This document shows positions 46,072 to 58,012 of a DNA stretch of 64,000 nt, piece by piece. Made by a program: the position numbers and the translations under genes. Position 1 is the stretch's first letter; every line of letters starts with the position of its first letter. This stretch comes from Colias croceus (Eukaryota; Arthropoda; Insecta; Lepidoptera; Pieridae), in contig NC_059544.1 of NCBI RefSeq assembly GCF_905220415.1, positions 11,224,501-11,288,500 on the forward strand, in the 5' to 3' direction. Below the pieces are notes generated by a model. The model had not been told where the DNA came from, ran no database searches, and saw only the letters and a program-made list of their open reading frames with translations.

Positions 46072-47133
46072 GTATATTATATTCCTGGTCCAGTATATTA
46101 CATAATGAATTTAACATTTCTTGAAGCTTGATTTCTGTTTTGGTCTCGGATGCATTTATAGTGGCTGATAATTTAGTATTTAAATAATTATAAATTGGTC
46201 TGCATAGCATCACACTTGCAGATAACTCATATTTACATACAATGTCGATTAAACTCGAATATCGAAGAGATTATGTTTTGAACCACATAAAATAGAACAC
46301 AATTTTTGGCAAATATTGTTAGGATTTTACAATATTACATTAATAATGTAAGCGGATTTCCTTTGTTAAGTACGTAAACATGACAAAATAACAAAATTCA
46401 CGATCTTCCTTGATCATTACTTACAAATTATTGTCACTGATACCTTCAAGAGTGGTACCTATCAGATCTCAACACTTATCTGCATCTGAATCTAAGATCC
46501 GCTCGATAAGAGCAGATTTACGATTTACCTTTCACCAAATTGCTACAATAAGATTTTATCAGTTATGAATAAGATAAGAGCAATTACTTCGGTCTATAAA
46601 AAGTCTGGTTTCCAGTTTAACATAATAAAATATAGCCTTAATCTAAAGGCACGCTTACATACATCGACCTTAATGTATTGAAGTGTAATTTAGAGGTTAT
46701 TCTAAAATCAGTAATCGCTTTATAAGTCACCTGTCTGTGTAAAAATGCAATCTCTCGTTAAATTTCTTAAACTATCTAGGCTAACAAAATTTGCCTAACA
46801 ATGAAATATCAACCCACTTAATTTCATTCGTGTATCACTTCAATATTTACGGTAAATACGAACACAATGCCTATTTACCGTAATTTAGGCATTATAATTA
46901 TTATCCTTTGTGTCAAGTCCTCTTTATCTCATATGTCTATAATATAGTCTTCGAGAGCTTTCTTTAGAAAGCGAGAGATAAGAATAATGTTGCCTCTCCT
47001 AAATAGTTGATCATCCAAGTTAATTCATGGCCAATGAAGTCATCACACCTTCAGCTGACTACTTTTTGCGCCCTTAGAGTTAAATACATTAAGATCAAGA
47101 TTGTTTGATAAGATATAAGAGACGTAACGTTAA

Positions 47134-48087
47134 CCCTTAGCAGGTATCGTGGGTCAAATTTGACCCAGAAGCGAACATTTTCGATTATAATTCTTTAAAT
47201 ATTTCTGCAACGACTGTGCGCTTCTAAGTATTCTCAGTGCGTCGCTAGCTGCAGCGGGGGGTGGATGTGCAGAACTGTGACTATTTTAGGAGCGGAGGTA
47301 AGTAGCTTTCTGGGTCACGTTCGACCCACGACACCAAATAAGTAACTTTTTTCACTGAGTGTAATTACTTACTTTTTTGGTTTTATTGTTTATTTGTACT
47401 ACATTGGAGGGCTTTTTGAATGACAGACAAATCGAGGAGTTGATAAACGACTTAAGTGATGATTTGGAATTGAAAAATGAAAGAATACCAAATGTAAACC
47501 AACTTTGTGACGACGAAATCATGAGCGATCGAGACAATCCCTAATCTGTTAGTTGCTTAGAAGACAGTGTATTTGGAGTAAGTTCTGACGACGATGAAAA
47601 CGAAGAGGAGATACGAGAATAATAGAAAATATACGAGGAACGAAAATACGAGAGATGAGAGTGAAGAAGATGAGGATGATAGTTGATGGTAGAAGTCATT
47701 TTGGTTTTGGTTGTCATTTTTTTTATTTTATGCTGATTTCAGAAGCAATTTGTTTTTTTATTATAATAAAGATATGAGAAGTGCCATAAATATATTTAAG
47801 TTAAAGTTTTTCTAACATTTCTATTTTTTTTTATGTTTTAAGTTCATATTAACCAAAAAGTGCCAAAAAATAAGGTTATTTACAAATGTGTGTAAAACAT
47901 GATATTTTTTTTATATTCTAAAATTAAATAAGGTTATTTTGTAAAAAAATATTTTTTTTATTTCTTATCTAACCATATTTTATACAAATATTAAAAAATC
48001 TACGTTCTACAACAGATTGTTTGGTATGGGTAGAATTTGACCCACGATACCGGTAGTGTTGCCAAAAAAGGCGATACCAGCTAAGGG
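47134..48087 (+). mobile_element. piggyBac-type element, non-autonomous, 954 bp
   Basis: Ends CCCTTAGCAGGTATCGTGGG and, reversed, CCCTTAGCTGGTATCGCC, flanked by the exact TTAA duplications at 47130-47133 and 48088-48091. Subterminal GTGGGTCAAATTTGACCC and GGGTAGAATTTGACCCAC are near-palindromes pointing inward. An acidic remnant of a transposase N-terminus is present (DRQIEELINDLSDDLELKN, 47421 onward) ending at a stop at 47542-47544, with more acidic sequence after it. No catalytic domain remains. Confidence 0.8.
47421..47621 (+). pseudogene. piggyBac transposase N-terminal remnant
   Basis: In one frame the sequence reads DRQIEELINDLSDDLELKN, continues to CDDEIMSDRDNP and a TAA, then resumes SVSCLEDSVFGVSSDDDENE before two stops. 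An acidic, unstructured N-terminus with D/E clusters is typical of piggyBac-family transposases. The DDE domain is deleted. Confidence 0.45.
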
Positions 48088-48264
48088 TTAATTTTGAAAG
48101 TTACATACTAATTATGCTACACTAGCTTTCTGCTCGCGGCTTTGCTTGCGTGGTTTTTATGAATTATGATTTTTTTTATTGTGCATAGGAACCCTGAATA
48201 TTTTGGGGATACTACACTTCTTGGCTTCTTTCTGCAATCTTCTCTACCATTTTTTTTATTGCAT

Positions 48265-48332
48265 ACCCGACAATGGAGCAGCGAATTGATGTTAGGATCA
48301 CCTAACATCAATTCGCTGCTCCATTGTCGGGT
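48265..48332. repeat. Perfect 32-bp hairpin with a 4-base loop
   Basis: The left arm (48265-48296) begins ACCCGACAATGGAGCAGCG and ends GTTAGG; the loop is ATCA; the right arm (48301-48332) is its exact complement. The arm is GC-richer than the surroundings. No repeat family recognised. Confidence 0.95.
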
Positions 48333-48689
48333 TGACGGGTGCGACCATCAGGTCGCCGCCCATGACAATTCACAGCATTAGGGAACACTGCGAACATATT
48401 GCCGACTTTAAAGTGGAAGAAGGCTTTTCACCATTGAGTAAATATTTCATTTAAATTGGTTTTATCATATACATCACACAAAAAGCAAGTAAAATAGACA
48501 GACCAACAGATATTTTTTCCAAATTGTACATAGTATCGGATAAATATCAATCTTGCTCTGACTCATGATTATAAAACAGTTATTTTGAAATGCAGTATCC
48601 ATCTATATTTTTTTAAGTTTTCCTTGATCTCCCTAAATGTTAAAAACTTATCTTTAACTGATAACGCAAAGGTAGGGTGGCCAAGTAAA

Positions 48690-48747
48690 GTTATTTAGTA
48701 AACTCGAGGTTATTTTGACGGCGAGCCCGACTCGACCTTGGCCAATA
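48690..48747 (+). repeat. Fragment of the 52683 repeat family
   Basis: 'ggcgagcccgactcg[ac]ccttggcc' equals the 3' end of the element at 52683-53520, with one or two differences. Confidence 0.5.
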
Positions 48748-49590
48748 ATGACTATGAAAATATTGCAATTATATTATGTGCTAACTAAAGTGGCTATATT
48801 GTGGTATGCGTTATTTGTTTTTATAGAACGGCCATGTCTTGCAGTATAATAAACAGCATGTTTAGGTTATCGAGTGATGTGATTTTTAAATAAAATAGAC
48901 TTACTAATGTATTAGACAGTGATAGATACGTATAAATTAACTTATAAACTTAAAAGACTAACAAAATAGAACCGAAATTACTAGTCCTTTTAACTAAAAT
49001 AAAATTTGCATTGGCTTAGGAAATATCTATAAATAAAAGATATTACATGCTCTAGTGCTATTTGACCTTAATTATAAAACAAAACATTATCAACAAATCT
49101 TCAAAATTTACTAATGTATTCTAATTATCATTTTAATAGATACCCAAATGAATATTTAAATGCGTAATATCTCAAACCCCAGTCTTTTTCCTTTTAGCCA
49201 AAAACTTTGCTTAGGCAAACCACTATATATAGTTAATAATGAGTTAATTCATTGAAACTAGCTGTCTGAGACGCATGGTTTAACCCGGGGAGGTAACCCT
49301 GGCCAAAAGCAAGTACCTATTTCTTTAGCTCTTGCGTTATTTACTACATCATGCAGCACTGCCAAGTATCAACAAAATCTGTCCTATTTTATTTGCTTCA
49401 AAGAGTATCAACCAATCCTTACAATTTCACGTTTATAATATTAGTGGGCTTCATCATTCTATTATAACTAAAAAAAATCAATCTACAGACGTCACCTAAT
49501 ACTAAGCCGTAGCTAAACGGATCGTTAGTACAAAACAGTGGCCGTTTTGACTAGTGTTACAAGCCCCTCCAGCGCTCGAGCATCGCGATC

Positions 49591-49729
49591 AGTCACCAGT
49601 CCACGCTAGGCACCGACCCTGTATACCGGTGTTTGAACAATGTGCATGTGTGTCAAGTGTAGTGTTGTGTTTGTGTTCGTGGATTTGTGAAAACACAACG
49701 TTTGTTTAGTGAAGATAACAGTTAAAAAG
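49591..49729 (+). promoter_or_regulatory. Candidate transcription start and non-coding first exon
   Basis: A GC-richer island ('ccagcgctcgagcatcgcga') carries the initiator-like TCAGTC (A at 49591), followed by T/G-rich 5' UTR-like sequence without a long ORF and a possible donor AAAAAG|GTAGTG at 49729. If real it is either an internal promoter of LYST or the start of another + strand gene nested in or following LYST. Confidence 0.28.
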
Positions 49730-50747
49730 GTAGTGGAATGGTAGATGTTCGTAATTTTGGAAAATGTTTGGTATTTACAAAAATGTTGTGAGGATCTCTA
49801 TAGGATGTTTATTGCCTGTAAAAAATATAAAATGTCACTATTTAAATGTTTTGTAATAAAAATAAAGTGTTATGCTATTTTTACGATCATTCAAAGTAAA
49901 TCAAAGCCTAATAAAAAGCGCGCAGGAGTCTCTATATACCTAATCATGAACGAGATGAAATTGTAAGAGATATTTCTTATCAATTTCTCCGTATACAATG
50001 TAGAACGCATTATACTACCGGCTGAGATAGTTTAAACTGATATACAATACATGACAAATATTCTATAGGATCCGATAGGATAGGTAGACCTATTTTCAAA
50101 AAAAGGTTCAGTTTATGGACTATGTTACCAAATCCAAATTGTATAAAATAAATACACAGTATAATTGATTCAAATGGTTAACTAGGTAGTAACATAATAT
50201 TTAACATTTCTGACGATATAAATATAATTCATAAAATGACAATGATTGAATTAGGTAAATATTTTGATTCTTTAAACCGGAGAAGGTAAATTAATATAGT
50301 AAACGAAGAATTAAATCTCTTATCATTATGTATATCTATATAAGATATCCCTCATTAATAATGAAGCGATGAAAACAAGTGAACCACATTTTTAACGATA
50401 AAAACATAACATTAGTCGAGAAGGTTATAATTTATTATAGGAGTTTCGCAACTTTAGCGTTTTTGATAATAAAGCAACTATGTTGTAAAGGTGTGTAATT
50501 TTGCAATACTTTATAATGATTTGCAAATTCATTACAGTTTATTCAAATGTTAATACCAATTTGTTGTATATTTTTCACATAAACATAATAGAGATTACCT
50601 TCATTTTCTAAAAAAAATCGCTATCACACAGAAGGTTGTGTCGTTTTTATTCAATTTGTAATCACATTATTAAACGCACTAGACTGTTGAGGAAGCCATA
50701 AAAGCCTGATTTATTTTATAAACCTGGCTATTGCAACTAATTAATGA
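49730..50747. other. AT-rich sequence, nothing recognised
   Basis: A 73-codon ORF at 49745-49966 is rich in Lys and Ile, has no homologue that I recognise and overlaps the candidate donor. It is most likely non-coding. Confidence 0.4.
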
Positions 50748-51057
50748 AGAGCAGTGGTGGCTCAGTGGTGAGACCTTAGACTTCGAACCGATAAGTCCGT
50801 GGTTCGAGACCAGGCGAGCGCGCAGGAAATAAATTGATTTTTCAATTTATCTGCGCATGTTGTAACATCACCACTGCTCGAACGGTGAAGGAAAACATCG
50901 TGAGGAAACCGACATGTCGAAGAATTAAAAAGTTCGACGACATGTGTCATCCGCCAACACGCACTTGGCCAGAGTGGTGGATTATGGCCTGTACCCTCAT
51001 AGGAGGCCCGTGTCCCAGCAGTGGGAACGTATATGGGCTGATGATAATGATGAATAA
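50748..51057 (+). mobile_element. tRNA-derived lepidopteran SINE
   Basis: The tRNA-like head has an A box TGGCTCAGTGG (50758-50768) and a perfect B box GGTTCGAGACC (50801-50811). The body carries 'ggcccgtgtcccagcagtgg' and ends in a (TGATGA)-type tail, both well-known in Lepidoptera. Reads + strand. Confidence 0.8.
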
Positions 51058-52682
51058 AGTACCTACGTATATCTACTTCCCAAATTATAATAGTGTTATA
51101 ACGATAATTTTTTTGTATTGTAGTGTATAATTGTAATCCCTATAATTTAGAATCAGTTAATTCAGCTTCAACTTTGTTGCGGAAATGATCTGGTGACCCT
51201 CGGATAACATATGTTCTAAGATCGAAGTGTGTCGGAAGAATTATGACTTAGAATTTAGATCATTATTATCAAATACTTGAGATAACTTAGATGATCCGTC
51301 TAGCCGTGGGGTAATAATTCCTAATCTGTAATTAAAAACGACCATAGAATGACCACACCAACGGCATGTAAATGCCGTTGATGCGGACGATGATATTGTA
51401 ATATTATCTTCAAACTTCTAAATTCTAGTAGAAATCGAAAAAAAAAGTCCTTTTTACTTCGCTTACCTCAAACTTCCTAAAATAGTCTTTAAAAACATTA
51501 TTAGGTGCGTTATTGGCATCGATCGTAAAAAACAGTGTGCCGGCAGGAGACATGATTGTGCAGGTATCTAATAATGATAAAAAATAAAAAGGTTCCGCTA
51601 CCTTAGGTAGTGAAATAAATTTAACTGAAAAGAAGAATCCAACTATAGAAGTATCATAGTTAATAGTGGCATGTATTAGAAAATTGATAACTGATTTTTA
51701 AGCCATTTCCAGGAGATAATTCAACATTCTATCAAATATTTAGAGACTAGTCAACATTATATCGAAGAAAATACAATGCAACACGAATTAAATCGAAATA
51801 AATTCTTTACCCTCATTCACAATACCGTTCTCGCGCATGAATTATATTCCTTTTTAAAATATATTCCACAGGTATAACTTTATAAGGTCCACAGAGCGAG
51901 CAAAACTTGTTTCAATCAAAATTAACTGTCTGTGTATACTTTTAAAGATTTAGGTCAATCTGTTGTAGTCACTTTTATTCATTCTTCATCAATGAATACT
52001 AAAATGTTCCACGTTATTTATAAATTGCAATATCAGTTACTGAATCTACTACGTTATTATGTTCTGTTTGTTTTGTTTCATTCATGACAATTATAGTAAA
52101 CAGTTTAACAAAACTTGTTATAGGCGGGGAATGTACTGAAAATGTCTTCGTAGACAGTCAGTTACTTTTTTGTTTAGTACAGTATTGATTATCTCAATCT
52201 GGCTGTCAATACATAAATTGTATTGCACTTGACCAACCGGACCTGTAGTTACAGGTTTCCTATAGAAATGATTGTTTGTTTAAATTCCAGATTCATCCAT
52301 TGCATTAAAATGCACACTTTACTAATGGACAGTCATGTTCCAATTCATTAAACGCCCCTAATGAACAGCGATCGCATATTATTGTACGCTTTGTATTTTA
52401 CGTAATTGAATTTGCATCTAATTATTATCAAAACGCAATGAAATACTGTCCAAATTGAAGTGTTGATCTTGGCCGATGTACATTAAATTGTGCACTTTAC
52501 TTAACATAAATAATTCAGAATCGATTCTATAATGTCAGGTTTATGTTTAATTACCTACATTGACTAAAACGAATTACGTTCATAATAATAGGACAGTCAT
52601 TAATAAATCATTCACAATAATTAATGAACATCTTCTAATCGGATGAACAGATTCAATACGCTTTAAACAAAGCGTCAATTTT
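51058..52682. other. AT-rich sequence, nothing recognised
   Basis: I see no exon, tRNA or repeat with clear ends in this stretch. Confidence 0.4.
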
Positions 52683-53520
52683 TAGGGTTCCGTAGCCAAA
52701 ATGGCAAAAACGGAACCCTTATAGTTTCGTCATGTCCGTCTGTCCGTCTGTCCGTCTGTCCGTCTGTCACAGCCGATTTACTCGGAAACTATAAGTACTA
52801 CAGTGATGAAATTTGATGGGAATATGTGTTGTATGAACCGCTACAAAAATATGACACTAAATAGTAAAAAAAAGAATTGGGGGTGGGGCCCCCCATACAT
52901 GTAACTGAGGGATGAAATTTTTTTTTTCGATGTACATACCCGTGTGGGGTATCAATGGAAAGGTCTTTTAAAATGATATAAAGTTTTCTAAAAAACATTT
53001 TTCTTAAAGTGAACGGTTTTTGAGATATCAGCTCTCAAAGTCGTAAAAAGTATGTCCCCCCCCCTCTATTTTTATAACTACGGGGTATAAAATTCTAAAA
53101 AAAATAGAGGTGATGCATGCTAATTAACTCTTTCAACGATTTTTGGTTTGATCAAAGTATCTCTTATAGTTTTTGAGATAGGTTGATTTAACTGTAATTT
53201 TGGTTAAGTTATTGTGCTTACACTGAAAACGATGGCTGAACCTTATAAGATAGATCAAAAAATATACTACAGTATTGTACACCTTTAAAAATCCGCGATG
53301 ATATAAAATCTTTATAATGTAGGTACTTTTTACGAGAAATATTAGCTTATTCAAGCAATACGCCATTAATATTAATATTCATACATAAAAGTACAAGGCA
53401 AAATATCGGGAGAGTTTAGGCTCCATTCACCAGGTGTATAAATTGACATAATAAGTTTATTATATTTGCTGCTACGGAACCCTTTGTGCGCGAGCCCGAC
53501 TCGCACTTGGCCGGTTTTTG
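52683..53520 (+). repeat. Interspersed repeat with GGGTTCCGTA ends, 838 bp
   Basis: Starts AGGGTTCCGTAGCCAAAATG and has near its end GCTACGGAACCC, an inverted copy of the start, followed by GCGCGAGCCCGACTCGCACT and TGGCCGGTTTTT. Four to five copies of TCCGTCTG lie at 52735-52768. I know this repeat as common in Lepidoptera but not its class. No ORF. Confidence 0.65.
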
Positions 53521-53529
53521 AATTTGAAG

Positions 53530-53880
53530 CAAGTCAAGTTAAAGAGAAACGCATAAAAAAAGTTTACAGAACCAAATAATTTTTGAGTTTATCTCCATGA
53601 TATTTACATCACAGTTTCTACATCTAAGTGCATGGTGACGACCTTCCACAACGCATTCTTCAATGCTCTTTCCGCGCGGGTTCCGCACCACTGGGTGTTC
53701 AGCTAGCGTGTGTAAGCAAATATCCAGTAATGGTTGGCCACACAGGGCTCTTCACGTTATATGACATTAGGATCGGGTTGCATTGTGCCCTTTTGTGACG
53801 TTCTGTAGGACATCCTTGTTAGAAGTTCTTCTAGTATATGGATTGATAGGTTAATAGTTCATCTTACAATACTTTTAATT
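53530..53880 (-). pseudogene. Degraded coding fragment with a CxxC motif
   Basis: On the minus strand one frame reads RALCGQPLLDICLHTLAEHP then RGKSIEECVVEGRHHALRC and RNCDVNI, open for over 60 codons. Upstream, after two stops, the same frame gives TSNKDVLQNVTKGHNATR. This looks like an old protein-coding sequence with stops, probably of a transposon. The family is not recognised. Confidence 0.35.
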
Positions 53881-55134
53881 TTATAATTATCGCATATTCT
53901 AGGCATAAACAACAAAATCAGTGGTTTTTATATAGTAGTATGTCAGTCATAACTACTTGTGTAACTACGCAGCAGTTCGCATGTCAGAATGACACTTTTT
54001 GGGAAGGTCTTCAAATAAATTTCACGTTTCCTAAATTGTTTTTAAGTTGAAGATAGAAAAAGTTATAGAATAATAGATATTAGATAAAAAAGGACGTATT
54101 TAAACGTGATAGACTTGCATTGATGCAATTACAAGCTTGCCAATTGCCTCTAATCGGTCCCCATTAGTCTATGTTAAATTGTCCAATGCTGTAGGTATCT
54201 ATTTTTACTTCGTTAATGTCATGGATAGCTTTTATTGAGGATGTGTCGTGTGCTGCAAAGCCGTTTGCCTTTTGTATTTCCTCATTGCGTTTTTTTTTTG
54301 GAGATAAATGAATCAAGGCTTGCTAGCGACGAAGAATACGGTTGTCGAAAACTTTTTGGCCATCGTACGCCAATTTAAATCAGATAATCTTGTTGTTGGT
54401 GACTTTAATCATGTGATTTATTTGGTCTAGCTATCATCCCTTACAATAAACCAGCTTTTTGTGGTATATGCTTTGTATACTTAATTGTTCCATTGAGAAG
54501 TTAACCTGGATACTGAAGGTTGTAACGTTCACACGTGTTTATATCCTGAAGGTAAAAATAACATGTTATTAACTTGAAACTAGATTTCGCAATGACCTTT
54601 AGCTTAGAATCATGTTGGATAATTTCGACCCACTTTCGTGTATTTTTTATACTGTTTAAATGTTTTAAATCCTTTTAAAAGCTCGATTGAAATCTGCATA
54701 AAAATGACTTAGGCTTTCAACTTTCTCCGCATACCAGTGAATAGATACTAGGTATGTACAACTGTCTTCCGGAGATAATGAATAATATTGAATCCTGATT
54801 CACGTATTGAAAAACACATTTGCAAATTAAATGTGAATTGAATCAATAAATTTCAATCTAAACGCAGTTAAAAGACGCAGTGGTGTGTCTCATATATATG
54901 TATCGCATTTTCCTCAATATTGATTTATCTTTTTTTTCTACATTTATAATAGAGAGCAGAACATAATTTTGAAACTTGTTTATGGTACCAGTTACTATTT
55001 GCATTCATTCACATTTTATGCTATGTTGATTTTGCGTTGTTGACACTAAAATTTCTGATAAGTGAAACATTCTAATTAATAGAGATTCAGGTTTTGTAGC
55101 TTAATACTGGGTACGCAGAATTATCATTTTAGCA
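53881..55134. other. AT-rich sequence, nothing recognised
   Basis: No supported gene, repeat or RNA gene. Confidence 0.4.
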
Positions 55135-55189
55135 ATAAATTTGTGTCCAAATACGTAAAGACGTGACCTGTATTTGGACACAAATTTAT
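55135..55189. repeat. Perfect 20-bp inverted repeat, 15-base loop
   Basis: ATAAATTTGTGTCCAAATAC (55135-55154) and its exact complement (55170-55189). A further small palindrome (AAAGGATAAGTCCTTT) follows directly. Confidence 0.9.
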
Positions 55190-55244
55190 AAAGGATAAGT
55201 CCTTTATTCACAATAATGCAATTTTGGAAGCCCTGGCTTCTCTA

Positions 55245-55450
55245 CCTTATATAAAACAAAGTTGCTTTCCGCTGTCTCTGTCCCTGTGTTTGCTTAGAAT
55301 ATAATCTTTCTAAGATAGAAAGATTATAACTAGATAGAAAGATTATAAAAGACTATAACTACGCCTCAGATTTCGTTCAGATTTTTAATGGATAGAACGG
55401 TTCTTGAAGAATGTTTTAGTACGGTCTATACAATTTGTTTTTGGCAAAGC
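55245..55450 (+). repeat. Helitron-like fragment (second family)
   Basis: 'tataaaacaaagttgctttc' opens it, as at 1319. Inside, 'agatagaaagattataa' is repeated in tandem at about 55312-55347. The 3' end is lost. Confidence 0.45.
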
Positions 55451-55825
55451 GAAAAGCTACTCATTAATAAATTAAGAAAGTGATGAACAAGTGTTTTATT
55501 GCCCGTAATCTCTAGAAGGCAATGTACTCCATACTATTTAAAATACCTCTCACAGACACTTCCTAACAAATAGTTCAAGTTAATGGGATACCTGCAGGAA
55601 GCCGATTACGGACACTGGTCCTTACTCCGACCTTAATTTATATCCAATCAGGGTGCAAATTGCAACTTTCTCCTTATAATCCACGACTGAGAAGGTGCCC
55701 TGGAATTATAATGTCAAGGACCTAATGTTAGTGTCATCTCAATTCTCAATCCATGTGATTCTAAAGGTAATGATTATAGTAGGTACCTATAGTTACCGAA
55801 ATAGTGGCTTTTCTATTTCATCTTA

Positions 55826-56026
55826 ATATATATAAATCTCGTGTCACAATGTTTGTCCTCAATGGACTCCTAAACCACTTAACCGATTATAATAAAATTC
55901 GCACACCATGTGCAGTTCGATCCAACTTGAGAGATAGGATAGGTTTTATCCCGGAAATCCCTCGGGAACGGAAACTATGCGGGTTTTTCGGTGAAAACGC
56001 GAGCGAAGCCGCGGGCGGAAAGCTAG
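55826..56026 (+). mobile_element. Helitron-like element
   Basis: 'atatatataaatctcgtgtc' start, 'ctaaaccacttaaccgatta' core, and a clean 3' end GGGCGGAAAGCTAG^T at 56026. A small ORF here is an accident of the repeat. Confidence 0.6.
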
Positions 56027-57785
56027 TTTATCTATATAGTTGGCCTTGAAAACAGATTGCATATTGCGAATCTGTTTTGAAGGCCCAATTTATAAACCGT
56101 AAAATTATCCCTTATTCAAACGCGAGCCTGTGGAGGAGTTAACAAAAAAGTAAGATACGTTCCTGGGTAATTTTGGGTCGTAGATTTCAAAAATACACAC
56201 AAAAGAGGGGTTAGTGGGGGAAGTAACCTTTTTTTTGGTGGGAAGTATATATCCCGTCATCTGTCCCCCAGTGCTCCCAGTGTCCAATATGACACCAATA
56301 TTTTCAAACACTAGCTAGTTGCCGTGACTCCACTTGTGAATTAAATTTTATTGTAAAAAATTATATAGATCATATTTTTTAACAAAGCAGGTGAAAGTAC
56401 TCATCAATGCAAATTTCTTTTACTAAGAGAGGAATTCGGGAATTGAAAAATGAATGACTTCAACATAAACAAGGCATTTTTCTAAAACAAAATAAAAGCA
56501 ATAGGTAAATACTAATATATTGAGTTAAGATGTCTTATTATCTGATCAGGAAATAATGAATAATAATAAATAAGTTGCTTAAACCAACTAAAAAAGATTT
56601 TTTAGACACACGGATTTTATATATAGAATTTCCGAATGTCGTGTGCAGTGACGAACACTGGGATGATATTTTCCCACTTATAGACTTAATTTCAATCGAC
56701 TCTACCAAGGTATAAACGAAAGATTCATGCATATTTTTACGTTTCACGCAACCGTAATATAGTCTAGTTTACATAGCTAAAACTCAAATCTACTTATCTA
56801 ATTTTTTTTCAGCACTACACAAAAAAACTAAAAAATAACGGTCATTTTCGGTGTCAAAATCACGTCACCTAACTTTGACGTGTGTTTACCATGACATGTA
56901 ATAATTTTCTGAAAAGTGTTTCCATGAAAAAAAGTTCTCTGAAATGTTAAGATTGCGTAGATAAATATTACACTGCATAAGGTTTAAGCATATAAAAATA
57001 AAACACGATTTACTTCAATCTGAGACGTGGGAAGTATAGCTCCCAGCGTTTTAATAAGGGTTATATAATAGTTGCGCAGCAAGACATAATCACTTCACAA
57101 AAACTTCGCAACAAATTCATAATGACGTTTTTCCAAGCCAAATAAACAATCGCATATTATTCCTTAAAGTTATTGTTAATTTAAGTTTTAAAATTAAATT
57201 GAATTTTTAATAACAGTAATTTCCGGTTGCTAGAGAAAGGCGGCCCCCGAATCGATTTTTATCTTCCAAAAAAGTCGTTTAAATGAAACTGTATCAATAA
57301 TATGTGCCAAGACCAAAAACGTGAGAAACAAACAAATAAACAACTTGAAGGATGCCATCTATGTGAAACCGGTTTTAAAACATATTTTGGCAATAAAACT
57401 ACATAACTTCTTTATTTCTGAAGTTGCCATTTTATATTAGGTCATAATTTGCGAAGCTTGGAATGCCTTTTAAATAAATGTGATTGAATATTTTAAAGTT
57501 ATTAAGTATAGAATTAAACGTTACTTTGATGATTGCAATTAACAAAGTTAAACGTCATAAATTTTCCCATAATTGATGGACAATGTACATAGATTATTAT
57601 TATTTTAATGGAATGATTTTTACTGTCCAACTTTATTTTACTAAGTAGAACGAAGTGAATGAACTAGGTACACTAACTCCAGAAATTTGCATTTTGCGTT
57701 GCTATTTTTGTTACCCAACAATTCAACTATCATGTTCCGTATTAGTATATCTATCTTCAAAATATTTTAGTATGTATCTAATCAG
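56027..57785. other. AT-rich sequence with one imperfect hairpin
   Basis: TTGGCCTTGAAAACAGATT at 56040 pairs with 'aatctgttttgaaggcccaa' ending near 56090. No gene supported. Confidence 0.4.
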
Positions 57786-58012
57786 TGGGTGGTTCTAAAA
57801 AGATTCAAGTCAAAAAATGGTCGAATGCGTCACGCGTTGGTGGAACCTGGCTAGACCGGTCCGACTGCCCGTTATCTTATAAGTTAACTCGTTCCTCACT
57901 TCCTCTATGGATTTTTGGGTTAATATTGCTTATTTATTGTTTGTTTAGTATTCTATTATTGGCGTTAGCAATAGGTTGGAGATATATTTATAAGGTGAAA
58001 CAGGAAACTTAA
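57786..58012 (+). other. Candidate terminal exon encoding a membrane anchor
   Basis: After an acceptor-like 'atctaatcag' an open frame of 74 codons reads GGSKKIQVKKWSNASRVGG, TWLDRSDCPLSYKLTRSS, then one strongly hydrophobic segment LPLWIFGLILLIYCLFSILL continuing LALAIGW and a short basic tail YIYKVKQET before TAA. The polar half is less AT-rich (about half GC) than its flanks, as coding exons here are. It might end a type I membrane protein gene. No family recognised; a chance ORF is possible. Confidence 0.3.

Noticed and set aside
50748..50830. A functional tRNA gene
   Set aside because: A and B boxes are present, but the sequence does not close a cloverleaf and continues into a typical SINE body.
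52735..52768. TCCGTCTG repeats as a CRISPR-like or satellite array
   Set aside because: Four to five contiguous 8-bp units without spacers, part of an interspersed repeat; CRISPR is not expected in this genome.
57786..58012. An endogenous viral envelope tail
   Set aside because: A single hydrophobic helix with a short tail is compatible, but no other envelope or retroviral feature is nearby, so there is no basis for the claim.
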